DNA of 64,000 bases, from NCBI GenBank assembly GCA_027308685.1, contig DAIDEE010000016.1, forward strand, positions 102,360-166,359, in the 5' to 3' direction. Both the position numbers and the translations under genes were made by a program. The DNA comes from Acidocella sp. GTDB taxonomy: Bacteria; Pseudomonadota; Alphaproteobacteria; Acetobacterales; Acetobacteraceae. Below the pieces are notes generated by a model that was not told the origin of the DNA, searched no databases, and was given only the letters and a program-made list of their open reading frames with translations. Within the stretch, counting starts at the first letter, position 1, and every line of letters begins with the position of its first letter. Positions 32,868 to 42,806 of this stretch are shown in pieces.

Positions 32868-33818
32868 ATGCCGCGCGGCGATCTATTTCCCGAAATCGGG
32901 CCTTACGAGACCGGTTACCTGCCGCTTTCGGGCGAACACGTTATGTATTGGGAGCAAGTTGGCAACCCGCGCGGCAAGCCAGTGCTGTTTCTGCATGGTG
33001 GTCCGGGCGCTGGGGCCGGCGCCGTTCACCGGCGGTTTTTTGACCCTGCGATCTGGCGGGTCATTATTTTCGACCAGCGCGGCGCCGGACGCTCCAAGCC
33101 GCTCGGCAGTATTACCGCCAACACCACGCAGCATCTGGTCGAAGACATTGAATCCTTGCGGAAGTTCCTGAACATCGATCGGTTTTTGCTGTTTGGTGGC
33201 TCGTGGGGTTCCACCCTTGCCCTGGCCTACGCGCAGGCACACCCGGAGGCAGTTATGGGCCTGGTGCTGCGCGGCATCTTCCTGGGCCGCCCCGAGGAGG
33301 TGGACTGGTTCCTCTATGGCATGGCCAGAGTCTTCCCAGACGCTCACGCCGCCTTCGCGCAGTTCCTTCCCGAAGCCGAACGCGGCGATCTGCTGAAGAG
33401 CTACCTTGCCCGGTTGACCAACCCCGACCCGGAAATTCACGGCCCGGCGGCCCGCACCTGGAGCATCTATGAAGGCTCCTGTTCCACCCTGCTGCCCAGC
33501 GTTGAGGCGGTCTCGGCGTTCGCGCAGGACCGCGCCGCCATCGGCCTGGCCCGGATCGAGGCACATTATTTTGAGCATAATTTATTTCTCCCCGCGGGCG
33601 GGCTGCTGGCCCATATGGAAGCGCTGCGGCAGATCCCCGGGGAAATTGTGCAGGGCCGTTACGACATGATTTGTCCTGCAAAATCAGCGTTTGACCTGAT
33701 GGCAGCCTGGCCGGCAGCCCGCCTGACCCTGGTGCCGGATGCCGGCCATTCGGCCCTTGAGCCTGGCATTCGTACCGCCTTGATCGCCGCGTTGGAGCGC
33801 TGTCGCGCCTTGACGTGA
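32868..33818 (+). CDS. pip: Prolyl aminopeptidase
   Basis: Alpha/beta-hydrolase that removes N-terminal proline from peptides. The 316-residue protein has the S33 signature: LFLHGGPGAGAGAVHRRFFD (oxyanion hole), DQRGAGRSKP, the nucleophile Ser in GGSWGSTLALAYAQAHPE, and the final His in PDAGHSALEPG. The catalytic Asp lies in QGRYDMICP. The ATG is five bases after the DegT stop, so they may be one transcript although the functions appear unrelated. Confidence 0.95.
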   Translation: MPRGDLFPEIGPYETGYLPLSGEHVMYWEQVGNPRGKPVLFLHGGPGAGAGAVHRRFFDPAIWRVIIFDQRGAGRSKPLGSITANTTQHLVEDIESLRKFLNIDRFLLFGGSWGSTLALAYAQAHPEAVMGLVLRGIFLGRPEEVDWFLYGMARVFPDAHAAFAQFLPEAERGDLLKSYLARLTNPDPEIHGPAARTWSIYEGSCSTLLPSVEAVSAFAQDRAAIGLARIEAHYFEHNLFLPAGGLLAHMEALRQIPGEIVQGRYDMICPAKSAFDLMAAWPAARLTLVPDAGHSALEPGIRTALIAALERCRALT

Positions 33819-33876
33819 CCATAATTCCGCCCTCAAGTCCCGCCACCATAAAAACGACAAAACCTTGGAGGGCTCG

Positions 33877-34863
33877 GTGAAGATTTCGAGGCGGTCACTG
33901 TTCGCTGCATTTGTGTTAACCCCGGCAAGTCGTGCCTTGGCGGCGCAAGCTGTGCCTGAGGCATGGCCGCGCGCCATTTTGATGGCAACCGGCCGTCCTG
34001 GCGGTGTGTATGACACCTATGGCGCGGCCTGGGGGCGAATTGCGCAGCAAACCAGCGGCGTGACCATTGCCTACCGGGCCTCAGGCGGAGCCGCATCCGA
34101 TATTCTTTTGATCGAACAAAACGCTGCACAACTGGGCATGACCACGGTCACTGTGGCAGACCAAGCCCGCATGGGCAGCGGCAGTTGGACCGCAGGGGTC
34201 AAGTTTGGCGCCTTCCGAGCCTTGTTCCCCATGTTCCCCTCAATTCTACAAATCGTCACACCGCGCAGCAGCGGCATCACCTCGCTCGCCAATCTCGCCG
34301 ACCGTGTGATTGGCATGGGGCCGGAAGGCGGCAGCGGCGCTGCCGTGGTGCCTAGCATTTTTGCCAGCCTTGGGATTATTCCGGCACAGGCCGCAACAGG
34401 TGACTATTCAAATCAACTGCATGACATGCAGGCAGGGCGGTTGGACGCCTGCGCCTTTATCGGCGCACCGCCACTGCCCGCGATCCAAAAAATTGCCGAG
34501 ACCGAACAACTCGGCATCATCGGTTTCACCCAAGCTGAAGCCGCGCTCGTGGACCGTGTCATCCCCGGCGTGCATGGCATGACCATCCCCGCCGGTACAT
34601 TTGCGCGCCAAAGCCTGGCGATTGCCAGCGTGGGTACAGCCAATTTTGCCATTGGCGCAGCGCACCTGCCGGATGAGTTGGTCCATACGATCACCCTGGC
34701 GGCGATGCGTAACCAAGCCAGCCTGGAGCGGGCGGTACCGGCCGCGCATATTTTTCATGCACCCAATGTTATAACGCCCGGGCAAATGCCGTTCCACCCA
34801 GGTGCTGCCGCAGCTTTGCGCAGCCTGGGCTTGGTGGTTCCGGCTGAATTTGTTGCCCGTTAA
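33877..34863 (+). CDS. TAXI-family TRAP transporter solute-binding protein (orphan)
   Basis: Periplasmic substrate-binding protein of 328 residues. GTG 33877 has GGAGG five bases ahead and gives a signal peptide: [20 protein letters not shown] with cleavage near ALA. Family features are [40 protein letters not shown] and [23 protein letters not shown] proteins normally work with a fused DctQM membrane protein, but none lies nearby. Its stop and the stop of the convergent lolD overlap within TTAA (34860-34863). The substrate is unknown. Confidence 0.88.
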   Translation: MKISRRSLFAAFVLTPASRALAAQAVPEAWPRAILMATGRPGGVYDTYGAAWGRIAQQTSGVTIAYRASGGAASDILLIEQNAAQLGMTTVTVADQARMGSGSWTAGVKFGAFRALFPMFPSILQIVTPRSSGITSLANLADRVIGMGPEGGSGAAVVPSIFASLGIIPAQAATGDYSNQLHDMQAGRLDACAFIGAPPLPAIQKIAETEQLGIIGFTQAEAALVDRVIPGVHGMTIPAGTFARQSLAIASVGTANFAIGAAHLPDELVHTITLAAMRNQASLERAVPAAHIFHAPNVITPGQMPFHPGAAAALRSLGLVVPAEFVAR

Positions 34864-35534
34864 ATAAGTTTGCCGCCGACCAGTGTGAGTTGACGGTCCA
34901 TGCGTTTGGCCAACTCCGGGTTATGTGTCGCAATCAGAGCCGCGACATTTTCCGAGCGCACGATGCGCAGCAATTCGCTGAACACAATTTCAGCGGTGGC
35001 GACATCTAAATTGCCTGTGGGTTCATCAGCCAACAACAAAGCCGGCGCATTGGCCAGCGCCCGCGCAATCGCGACGCGCTGCTGCTCACCGCCAGAGAGT
35101 TTGCCAGGCAGGTGATCAGCCCGGGCGGCAAGACCAAGTTTGGTCAGCAATTCCATTGCGCGTTTTTCAGCCTCGGCCTTGGATTTGCCCGCGATCATCT
35201 GCGGCAGCACAACATTCTCGAGCGCTGAAAATTCCGCCAGCAGATGGTGGAACTGATACACAATGCCGATGGTATGCAGCCTGATATTGGTGCGTTCGGT
35301 ATCGCCTAACGTCCCCGCATCCGCCCCATTGATGATCACAGCGCCGCCATCAGGCTTTTCCAACAACCCTGCCAGATGCAGCAAGGTTGACTTGCCAGAA
35401 CCGGAGGGCGCGACCAGCGCCACGATTTCACCGCGACGCAAATTCAGATTGGCGCCATCCAGCACCATCAGCGCCTCGCTCTCACTTCTATAAGTGCGAA
35501 CCAGGTTTTTGAGTTGCAGTAAAAAATCACTCAC
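34860..35534 (-). CDS. lolD: Lipoprotein-releasing system ATPase LolD
   Basis: Drives release of mature lipoproteins from the inner membrane to LolA. The 224-residue ABC ATPase has Walker [11 protein letters not shown]-loop [16 protein letters not shown] with the Lol-typical LLAEF, signature [15 protein letters not shown], Walker [13 protein letters not shown] and the switch His in ATHN. GTG 35534 is preferred: it lies inside the lolC stop (GTGAGTGA overlap of eight bases), the usual coupled arrangement; a longer frame to 35558 lies wholly inside lolC. Last gene of the minus-strand block. Confidence 0.94.
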   Translation of the reverse strand: MSDFLLQLKNLVRTYRSESEALMVLDGANLNLRRGEIVALVAPSGSGKSTLLHLAGLLEKPDGGAVIINGADAGTLGDTERTNIRLHTIGIVYQFHHLLAEFSALENVVLPQMIAGKSKAEAEKRAMELLTKLGLAARADHLPGKLSGGEQQRVAIARALANAPALLLADEPTGNLDVATAEIVFSELLRIVRSENVAALIATHNPELAKRMDRQLTLVGGKLI

Positions 35535-36777
35535 GGCGCAGCGCCTCGATCGGGTCAATGCGGGCGGCCCGCCAGCTTGGGTAAATAGTAGCGAGAAGCG
35601 ATAGCGCTAACGACATCAAAAGCACTTCCGTCACCTGATGCCAGTCCAACTTGGCCGGCAATTGCTCAAGGTAATATACCGTCGGGTCAAACAACGGCGT
35701 ACCGGTAATCTTCTGGACAAATTGTCGGATATTTTCGATGTAGGCACAAAATACCGTGCCAAGGCCAAAGCCAATGAAGGTTCCCAAAAACCCCACCGAC
35801 GCACCGCACATTAAAAATATCCGCAATATCGCACCGGAGCTCGCCCCCATAGTGCGCAAAATCGCAATGTCGCGGGCTTTATCCTTCACCATCATAATCA
35901 ATGATGAAATCACATTGAAGGCCGCCACCAGAATGATGAGCGTGAGGATCAGGAACATCACGTTGCCCTCCACCGTCACCGCGGCAAGGAAACTATCGTT
36001 ATTCTGCCGCCAATCCAAAATCCGCATCGGCGTGCTGGCTAAAGTGGTCTGGATGGCTTGTTTGATCGCGTCATCATGATCCGGGTCGGTGACATAAACC
36101 TGAATCTGCGTCGCGGCATTGGGTTGTTGGAACAAAGTTTGCGCGGCCTGCAGCGGGATGAACACAAAGCTCGAATCATATTGCTGCATCCCGGTTTCAA
36201 ATACCGCGACAACTTTGAAACTCTGGATACTGGGAATCGTGCCGATGATCGTGGCTTTGCCTTGCGGTAAAATAAGCTGGATGGTTGAGCCAACCGTCAG
36301 GCCAAACTGACTGGCCAGCCCGCCACCAATCGCAATCACACCATCGCCGGTCAGATCGTTCAAATTGCCGGAGATCACATGGTTGGAAACAGTCGGCAAA
36401 GCCGCCAGCCCCTGCGGGGTAATGCCGCGCGCAATACCGCCCAAGGCACCACCTTGTGGACCGGACATCAGAACCTCGCCTTGCACAATCGGAAAGGCAG
36501 ACGTCACGCCAGGGATTTTTGCAATGCGGCTGGAAATATCATCGTAATTCGTCAGCGGCTGACCCGCGGCATATATGCCGATGTCGCCGTTCAGCCCCAG
36601 AATTTGGCTGAGCAATTCTTGCCGGAAGCCATTCATCACACTCATCACGATAATCAGCGTCGCCACACCCAACGCGATGCCAACCAGCGAGAAAATCGCG
36701 ATGACGGAAACGAAGCGCTCGCCGCGCCGGGCCCGCAAATAGCGTGCGGCAACCTTGCGCTCGAACGGACCAAACAT
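35527..36777 (-). CDS. lolC: Lipoprotein-releasing system permease LolC/LolE
   Basis: Inner-membrane permease that extracts lipoproteins. The 416-residue protein starts [20 protein letters not shown] and has the first membrane span ([23 protein letters not shown] region, about 25-50). A large periplasmic domain (50-265) follows, then three spans between 270 and 405 with the FtsX-like motif [14 protein letters not shown]. It ends DPIEALRRE. Alphaproteobacteria have a single LolC/E-type protein forming a homodimer. Its ATG overlaps the proS stop (TAATG). Confidence 0.93.
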   Translation of the reverse strand: MFGPFERKVAARYLRARRGERFVSVIAIFSLVGIALGVATLIIVMSVMNGFRQELLSQILGLNGDIGIYAAGQPLTNYDDISSRIAKIPGVTSAFPIVQGEVLMSGPQGGALGGIARGITPQGLAALPTVSNHVISGNLNDLTGDGVIAIGGGLASQFGLTVGSTIQLILPQGKATIIGTIPSIQSFKVVAVFETGMQQYDSSFVFIPLQAAQTLFQQPNAATQIQVYVTDPDHDDAIKQAIQTTLASTPMRILDWRQNNDSFLAAVTVEGNVMFLILTLIILVAAFNVISSLIMMVKDKARDIAILRTMGASSGAILRIFLMCGASVGFLGTFIGFGLGTVFCAYIENIRQFVQKITGTPLFDPTVYYLEQLPAKLDWHQVTEVLLMSLALSLLATIYPSWRAARIDPIEALRRE

Positions 36778-38081
36778 TAACCGCGCACTTTCGCTATGGC
36801 CTCGGCGACCGGCAGTTCAAACCGCTCGCCGGTGGCGCGGCGCTTTAATTCCACTTGTCCATTGGCAGCGCCACGCGGTCCAACGATGATCTGCCACGGA
36901 TGACCCATCAAATCCGCCTCGGCGAATTTCGCCCCGGCACGTTCCTCGCGGTCGTCATACAGACAATCAGCGCCAAACATGGTGTGCAAGGATTCACAAA
37001 TTTCACCGGTGACAGCATCGCCCTGGCGCAAATTCAAAATGCCCACGCGGAACGGCGCAATTGCATCCGGCCAGATAATACCGGCCTCATCATGCCGCGC
37101 CTCGATAATTGCGCCCACCAGTCGGGAAACGCCGATACCGTAGCTACCCATTTCAGGAAATAGTTTCGCACCATCCGGGCCGATGACGCTGTAGTTCATC
37201 GTCTCTGAATATTTTTTGCCGAAATAGAAAATCTGCCCCACTTCAATGCCCCTGCCCTCGCGCTTGCGCTCGTCAGGAATGGCCGCCCAGGCACCGAGGT
37301 CGTGCTTCTCATCGGTGGCGGCATATTTGGTGGTCATCGATTCATAAAAATCCTCGAGCAATGCTGGCTCATAGCCAACGCCCAGAGCATCACCGGCCTC
37401 AAATTCCGCGTCATAGAACACGCCGCTCTCGCCCGTCGGCGCCAGAATGTGAAACTCATGGCTTAAATCACCGCCGATCTGGCCGGTATCAGCGCGCATC
37501 GGAATCGCGGTAATGCCAATTCTCTGGAAGGTGCGCATATAGGCCAACATCATCTTCTTATAACTGAGCAGGGCGCCTGCATAATCAAGGTCGAAGCTGT
37601 AGGCATCCTTCATCAAAAATTCGCGGCCCCGCAGCACGCCAAAACGCGGGCGAACTTCGTCGCGGAATTTCCACTGAATATGATAGGGAATTTGCGGCAA
37701 ATCCCGGTAGCTTTTGGTGGTGTCACGCAAAATTGCCGTGATCATTTCCTCATTGGTCGGGCCGTACAGCAACGCGCGCTCATGGCGGTCGGTGATGCGC
37801 AGCATCTCCTTGCCATAGGCATCATAGCGCCCACTTTCGCGCCACAAATCAGCACTCTGAATGGTCGGCATCAGCAATTCTTGCGCACCCGCCGCATCCT
37901 GCTCTTCGCGCACGATCTGCGCGATTTTGTTCAGCACCTTCAGCCCCGCCGGCAGCCAGGCATAAATGCCCGACGCCATCTGCCGCACCAGCCCGGCCCG
38001 CAGCATCAGCCGGTGCGAGGCAATCTGCGCCTCCGCCGGGGTTTCCTTCAAAGTGGGGATCAAAGATTGAGACAGGCGCAT
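36777..38081 (-). CDS. proS: Prolyl-tRNA synthetase, short alphaproteobacterial form
   Basis: Charges tRNA-Pro. The 434-residue protein is much shorter than the usual 570-residue bacterial form because the editing insertion between motifs 2 and 3 is absent, a feature known for alphaproteobacteria. Class II motifs are present: motif 1 near [18 protein letters not shown], motif 2 [26 protein letters not shown] (here cited as [17 protein letters not shown]) and motif 3 [14 protein letters not shown]. It lies between the inserted acyltransferase and lolC in the conserved rnj-to-lolD block. Confidence 0.95.
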   Translation of the reverse strand: MRLSQSLIPTLKETPAEAQIASHRLMLRAGLVRQMASGIYAWLPAGLKVLNKIAQIVREEQDAAGAQELLMPTIQSADLWRESGRYDAYGKEMLRITDRHERALLYGPTNEEMITAILRDTTKSYRDLPQIPYHIQWKFRDEVRPRFGVLRGREFLMKDAYSFDLDYAGALLSYKKMMLAYMRTFQRIGITAIPMRADTGQIGGDLSHEFHILAPTGESGVFYDAEFEAGDALGVGYEPALLEDFYESMTTKYAATDEKHDLGAWAAIPDERKREGRGIEVGQIFYFGKKYSETMNYSVIGPDGAKLFPEMGSYGIGVSRLVGAIIEARHDEAGIIWPDAIAPFRVGILNLRQGDAVTGEICESLHTMFGADCLYDDREERAGAKFAEADLMGHPWQIIVGPRGAANGQVELKRRATGERFELPVAEAIAKVRG

Positions 38082-38116
38082 GAAATACCTTCGGCTAAAC
38101 GATTTCGCTTGCGTGC

Positions 38117-39211
38117 TTACAGGGGCTGACCCGCAACGGCTAGAGGCACGGGCACCGCTAACCAGCGGTCCGCCAACCGCCGCGCGGGCATTTCTACCAG
38201 CCGGTGCATGGCAATCGCCAGCGCCAGCGTGAGGATGGTCATAGCGACCCCGTACGCCAACTTATTGGCCGCCGGATCCCAGCCCTGATGGCGGAAAAAT
38301 TGCGCCAGCAGCAGCTCGATGGTGCCGAAGCTCATGTAGAACGAGTAGGAAATCTGCCCGAGAAACCGCAAAATTTTCGGGTTGCGAATCACCGGCGGGC
38401 GCTCGGCGTCGGCCTGCATCGCCAAAGCCGATAACAGCACCCAAAGGGCAAACACCACCAAAATATCAAAGCTGGAGGTCGAGGTGAGCAGCACGATGGC
38501 AGCAAGGCTGATATAGGCCAGCCATTTGTTGGGCATGAAATCGGCATTCAGCGGCACCAGCCGCAGGGTGGCCATGCCGATGACAAATTCCGGGAAAAAC
38601 CGCCACAGCGCGTTGGCGTAGGTGAGGTTGAGGGTTTCGCCAGCCTCATAGGCGATCATCCCCAACACGCAAAAACATAACACCATAATCTGACCAGGAA
38701 TAATCTCCCGCCAGGTACCCAAAAACATCCAGAGCAGCGGGAACATCAAATACCCCGCCCATTCGGTACTCACCGACCACGACGGATAATTCCAGGCCAA
38801 ATGGTCCCCAACGCCCCACCCCTGCACCAGCAGCAAATTGGCGATGAATGAGCCAACAGTGAACCTGTCAGCATCGCGCGGGGTAAAGCCCAGCGCCAGG
38901 CCCGTTAGCACAATCACCAGCAAAATCAGCATGACTGCCAAATGCACCGGATAAATCCGCGCCAGCCGTTTGCCCCAGAAGCGGGCGATGTTGGTGCCTT
39001 GCAGTTCCTTCGCCGGATGCACCGCCGCCAGAATCAGCCCGGAGAGCATAAAAAATCCATCAACGCCCAGATACCCATGCCGGATAAACCCGGCGAACGG
39101 CCCGAGATAGCCTGAAAACTGCGCGTGCAAATCCACATGATAGGCAAACACCCAGGCGGCAAAAAACGCCCGGACGACGGTCAGGTCGGTGATTTCAGCA
39201 AAATACTTCAT
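38117..39211 (-). CDS. Acyltransferase family 3 membrane protein (OafA/YrhL type)
   Basis: Integral-membrane O-acyltransferase of 364 residues with about ten hydrophobic spans. The family start is [20 protein letters not shown] with the conserved Arg and His, followed by [16 protein letters not shown] and [17 protein letters not shown] (RxxRxxP-like motif). Relatives modify O-antigen, polysaccharide or lipids with acetyl groups. The ATG lacks a Shine-Dalgarno; instead it overlaps by four bases (ATGA) a 39-codon upstream frame. It interrupts the common rnj-proS neighbourhood and so looks like a later insertion. Confidence 0.87.
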   Translation of the reverse strand: MKYFAEITDLTVVRAFFAAWVFAYHVDLHAQFSGYLGPFAGFIRHGYLGVDGFFMLSGLILAAVHPAKELQGTNIARFWGKRLARIYPVHLAVMLILLVIVLTGLALGFTPRDADRFTVGSFIANLLLVQGWGVGDHLAWNYPSWSVSTEWAGYLMFPLLWMFLGTWREIIPGQIMVLCFCVLGMIAYEAGETLNLTYANALWRFFPEFVIGMATLRLVPLNADFMPNKWLAYISLAAIVLLTSTSSFDILVVFALWVLLSALAMQADAERPPVIRNPKILRFLGQISYSFYMSFGTIELLLAQFFRHQGWDPAANKLAYGVAMTILTLALAIAMHRLVEMPARRLADRWLAVPVPLAVAGQPL

Positions 39212-39327
39212 GGAAAAAGTTCTAAAACGAAAGAAGCCCGCCAGCCCATAGGGCGGCGGGCCAAGTTCAGGGAGGAAACGCCAGTCACACGGCAGGATGA
39301 AGAACCAAACTTCATCCTAGACCTCAT
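39208..39327 (-). CDS. Possible 39-residue leader ORF coupled to the acyltransferase
   Basis: From ATG 39327 an open frame reads MRSRMKFGSSSC and ends VLELFP at a TGA that overlaps the acyltransferase ATG by four bases. It spans both hairpins of the leader. No good ribosome-binding site precedes it and I know no relatives, so it may be fortuitous. Its exact ATGA junction and the absence of a Shine-Dalgarno for the acyltransferase are the reasons to list it. Confidence 0.3.
   Translation of the reverse strand: MRSRMKFGSSSCRVTGVSSLNLARRPMGWRASFVLELFP
39236..39261 (-). terminator. Terminator-like hairpin 24 bases before the acyltransferase start
   Basis: GCCCGCC (39236-39242) pairs with GGCGGGC (39255-39261) and GCCC (39244-39247) with GGGC (39251-39254) around ATA, with one bulged A. 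On the minus strand it is followed by TTCTTTCGTTTT. It could end the rnj transcript, or act as an attenuator for the acyltransferase. Confidence 0.65.
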
Positions 39328-39464
39328 AGTGCAACGCACAACCCTTCACGTCTAGCAAAAACATACTCCAAAAAGTAACTTTTTTAGGCGATATTTCACG
39401 ATTCGATGAAAAAATAATCCATTGAATTTCTTTTGGGCAAAAATTTGCATATTAAAAGATCAAT
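39262..39464 (-). promoter_or_regulatory. AT-rich rnj-acyltransferase intergenic region with second hairpin
   Basis: AGGATGAAG (39294-39302) and CTTCATCCT (39310-39318) form a perfect 9-bp stem. AAAAAGT (39370-39376) and ACTTTTT (39378-39384) form a 7-bp inverted repeat around one base. The 120 bp nearest rnj are strikingly AT-rich and probably contain an acyltransferase promoter. No gene is visible except the leader frame listed separately. Confidence 0.45.
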
Positions 39465-41162
39465 TTAAATCCACATGATATGCGCATCGACAATCGGGCG
39501 CTTACCCATGCGTTTGCCGACTATTTTTCTCAACACGGCACGCGCGGCATCGGTGAAGGCGGCTTCGTCCTTGCGCAGTGCCGACGGCAATTCACCCAAA
39601 ACCTGCGCAAATTCGGCCTCCAATTCACGTTGCAAGCCAATTTCCTCATCCAGAAGCCCCGGCGCTGAAATTTTGGCCTCGCCCCGCACTTTGCCTGTCG
39701 AGTCGATGATCGCACTGCCCACCACCACGCCGTTGAACAGCATCCGCCGACGGGCGGCCATAATGCCGCCTTTCAGTGGGACCACAGCATTCCCATCAAC
39801 CGCCATCCGGCCGGTGGGTACCGAGTCGATGACTTCCGGGTTGTTAGAGGACAGCGACAATATATCGCCGTTTTCGATCAAAATCGAGGCAATCCCCTCC
39901 TCCTGCGCCAAGGCGGCCTGCGCGGAGAGATGGCGCCATTCGCCATGAGTGGGCACCAGATATTTTGGCCGCACCAATTTATACATTTTAATCAACTCAT
40001 CACGTGCCGGATGGCCCGAGCAATGGGTCAACTCATCATCATCGGTGATGACATCCACACCACGCCGCACCAAAGTATCCTGCACGGCGGTAATGGCTTT
40101 TTCGTTGCCGGGAATCATGCGCGAGGAGAAAATCGCGACATCGCCCTCGCCCAGCACCGCGTAGCGATGCGTATCGGCGGCAATCCGCGCCATGGCGGAG
40201 CGCGGCTCGCCCTGGCTGCCAGTGACCAGCAGAAGTAAATGATCATCCGGGATGGAGCTTAAATCCTCCTCCGGAACAAAATCCGGAACATCCTCCAAAT
40301 AACCGGCTTCCTGCGCGGCGGCCACGTAATTGGCCAGGCTGCGCCCAACCAGCGCTACATGACGCCCACAGGCTTCCGCGGCATCGATCACACTGGATAC
40401 GCGAGCGATGTTGCTGGCAAAGCAGGTAACGGCGATGCGCCCCGGCATATCGCCGATTAACGCCTTCAGGCTCTTTTTTACGTCCAGTTCCGAACCCGAA
40501 TGGCCATCCACCATGGCGTTGGTGGAATCGATCACCATCGCCAGCACGCCTTTGTCGCCCAGGGCTTTGAGGGCCGCTTCGTCGGTTACGTTGCCCACCA
40601 CCGGGTGCGGGTCGAACTTGAAGTCGCCGGTATGCAGCACCGTGCCATAGCGGGTGGTGATGGCGAGCGCCTGGGATTCCGGGGTGGAGTGGGTGAGTTG
40701 GATAAACTGCAGGTCAAATGGGCCAACCTCGAACTTGCCGCCCGGCTTGATGACATGCAGCTTCACTTCGCGGCCCAAACCGGCCTCGCTCAGCTTGCGG
40801 CGCAAAATGGCGGCGGTGAAAGGGCTGGCATAGATCGGGCAGCGCAGTTGCGGCCATAAGCGGGCGACGCCGCCGATATGGTCCTCATGCGCGTGGGTAA
40901 TCACCAAGCCGTGCAATCTGTCAGCGCGAGCCGCAATATAGCCAGGGTCGGCCAGCAATAATTCGGCCTCGGGCGCTTCCGGCCCGGCAAACCCCATGCC
41001 GCAATCAACCGCCAGCCACTCGCCGTCGCAGCCATACAAGTTGAAATTCATGCCAATTTCGCCAGTACCGCCCAGCGGCACAAACACGAACCCGCCCGGA
41101 CTTTGCGCCACTGGATTGAGCGCACGGGTTTTGCCCGGCTTTTTGCCGGATGAGGCTGCCAT
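39465..41162 (-). CDS. rnj: Ribonuclease J
   Basis: Beta-CASP metallo-nuclease with 5'-exo and endonuclease activity in rRNA maturation and mRNA decay. The 565-residue protein has the metal motif HAHEDHIGG (His90, His92, Asp94, His95), further ligands in LHTGDFKFDP, and the beta-CASP segment with CFASNIARVSSVIDAA, LLVTGSQGEPRSAM and the C-motif VPTHGEWRHL. It stands in the conserved order after birA and coaX. The gap to coaX is 83 bp; the 3' side carries the AT-rich region before the acyltransferase. Confidence 0.94.
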   Translation of the reverse strand: MAASSGKKPGKTRALNPVAQSPGGFVFVPLGGTGEIGMNFNLYGCDGEWLAVDCGMGFAGPEAPEAELLLADPGYIAARADRLHGLVITHAHEDHIGGVARLWPQLRCPIYASPFTAAILRRKLSEAGLGREVKLHVIKPGGKFEVGPFDLQFIQLTHSTPESQALAITTRYGTVLHTGDFKFDPHPVVGNVTDEAALKALGDKGVLAMVIDSTNAMVDGHSGSELDVKKSLKALIGDMPGRIAVTCFASNIARVSSVIDAAEACGRHVALVGRSLANYVAAAQEAGYLEDVPDFVPEEDLSSIPDDHLLLLVTGSQGEPRSAMARIAADTHRYAVLGEGDVAIFSSRMIPGNEKAITAVQDTLVRRGVDVITDDDELTHCSGHPARDELIKMYKLVRPKYLVPTHGEWRHLSAQAALAQEEGIASILIENGDILSLSSNNPEVIDSVPTGRMAVDGNAVVPLKGGIMAARRRMLFNGVVVGSAIIDSTGKVRGEAKISAPGLLDEEIGLQRELEAEFAQVLGELPSALRKDEAAFTDAARAVLRKIVGKRMGKRPIVDAHIMWI

Positions 41163-41245
41163 ATAAAAAATACTCCTGAAAACGGTCTCTTAGCGTCTGA
41201 TTATAGCTCATAGATAGTGACGCCGCCCATAACCACCATAGGCAG

Positions 41246-42055
41246 CTATTCAGCATCCACAAATGGCGTGCGGTCACGCGGCAATTGCGGCGGCTTGTTG
41301 CGCAGCGACAGCAGGCGCAAGCCATCGAGGGTCAAATCCGGGTCGATGGTGGTCAACTTCACCGTGCCCTCGGCAAATAATGGCGCCAAACCGCCAGTGG
41401 CGATGGCTTTCAAAGGCTGGCCGAACTCACCTTCGATGCGTACCAGCAGGCCCTCGATCAAACCTACATAACCCCAATAAATGCCTGAACGCATGGCTGG
41501 TATGGTGGAGCGGCCAATCACTGATTGCGGACGGCCAATGCCGATACGTGGCAACCGGGCCGCCGCTTGGTGCAAGGCTTCGATGGAGAGGTTGATGCCA
41601 GGCGCGATCACGCCGCCCAGATACGCACCATCTCTGTCCACCACGTCAAAAGTAGTGGCAGTACCAAAGTCAACTACCACCAGCGGGCCGCCGTAATGAT
41701 TATGGGCAGCCAGTGCGTTTAATAAACGGTCGGCGCCCACTTCATCGGGATTGTCGATTTTGATCGGGAACCCCCAATCCAGCGCCGCGCGTGCCACCAG
41801 CGGTTCCACATCAAACCAATCCCGGCAGAGACGGCGCAGATGGTAAAGAGCGGCGGGAACCACCGTGCCAATCACCGCGCTATGAATTTGCCCAACCTTG
41901 ATGCCGTTGCGCGTCAGCAGCGATTCCAGCCAAACGCCATACTCGTCGGAGGTACGCTGCGACGACGTCGCAAGCCGCCAGGTGCCACGCCATTCGGCAC
42001 CGTCATGCACGGCGAACACGATATTGGTATTGCCTGCGTCGATCACCAGCAGCAT
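41246..42055 (-). CDS. coaX: Type III pantothenate kinase
   Basis: First step of coenzyme A synthesis. The 269-residue protein starts [19 protein letters not shown], the phosphate-1 motif of the ASKHA fold. It also has [34 protein letters not shown] (catalytic Asp) and [14 protein letters not shown] 42055 gives the exact family start, five bases after birA; an extension to 42127 lies inside birA. CoaBC at 11.2-12.4 kb performs the following steps. Confidence 0.95.
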   Translation of the reverse strand: MLLVIDAGNTNIVFAVHDGAEWRGTWRLATSSQRTSDEYGVWLESLLTRNGIKVGQIHSAVIGTVVPAALYHLRRLCRDWFDVEPLVARAALDWGFPIKIDNPDEVGADRLLNALAAHNHYGGPLVVVDFGTATTFDVVDRDGAYLGGVIAPGINLSIEALHQAAARLPRIGIGRPQSVIGRSTIPAMRSGIYWGYVGLIEGLLVRIEGEFGQPLKAIATGGLAPLFAEGTVKLTTIDPDLTLDGLRLLSLRNKPPQLPRDRTPFVDAE

Positions 42056-42060
42056 GGCGC

Positions 42061-42798
42061 TCAGCCCCCTTGGCCCCCGAGCCATATTTCGCCCGTTTGG
42101 AATGTTTCGATACGATTTTCGACGCATAACTGCAACGCACCGGTAGGCGAGAGGCCGGCGAACCGACCCTGGGTGGTCACATCAACGCCGCGCACGGAGA
42201 TTGCCGTGCCCAGCGGATGCGCGGCTTGCAGCCAAGCGGTTTGGATGAACGCAGCCCCTTGTGCCTCGAAAGCCTCAAGCCATCCCGACAGGCTTGCCAA
42301 TACCGTCTGCGCTGCCACCAGCGGCGCTACCGTAACGCCATGCTCGGCGAGACAGGTTGTAAAACGGCCCGGAATTTGCGGGGCAAAAGCCAGATTGATA
42401 CCAATGCCCATCACGAGCCACTCAATCCGGCCATTGCTGGGTGAGGCATCAATGAGAATACCCGCCACTTTGGCACCTCCCATCAGCACATCATTCGGCC
42501 ATTTCAACACCGGCGTCATGGCGGCAGACCCAAGCTGCATTAGCGCTTGCGCCACCGCCAGACCCGCCAGCAGCGGAAAGCAATTCAGGCTGGAAATCTC
42601 ATATTCAGGCCGCAATAATACGGAAAGATGCATATTCCCTGGTGTGGAAACCCAATCTCGCCCCCGGCTGCCGCGCCCTGCCGTCTGAACATCGGCCAGC
42701 ACCGCCAGCCCAACAGGGTCTCCCGCCTTAGCCCGCGCCAAACAATAATTGGACGTTGAGTCGATCTCGGCAAAATGCTCGAGCCGCCAATCAACCAA
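42061..42798 (-). CDS. birA: Biotin-[acetyl-CoA-carboxylase] ligase
   Basis: Attaches biotin to the carboxyl carrier protein. The 245-residue protein has the ligase core: [14 protein letters not shown] at the start, the biotin-loop [40 protein letters not shown] and [12 protein letters not shown]. There is no N-terminal DNA-binding domain, so it is not a repressor. The start is TTG 42798, eight bases after the nuoN stop, with no clear Shine-Dalgarno, consistent with coupling to nuoN. Confidence 0.92.
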   Translation of the reverse strand: MVDWRLEHFAEIDSTSNYCLARAKAGDPVGLAVLADVQTAGRGSRGRDWVSTPGNMHLSVLLRPEYEISSLNCFPLLAGLAVAQALMQLGSAAMTPVLKWPNDVLMGGAKVAGILIDASPSNGRIEWLVMGIGINLAFAPQIPGRFTTCLAEHGVTVAPLVAAQTVLASLSGWLEAFEAQGAAFIQTAWLQAAHPLGTAISVRGVDVTTQGRFAGLSPTGALQLCVENRIETFQTGEIWLGGQGG

Positions 42799-42806
42799 GG
42801 TCTGGT

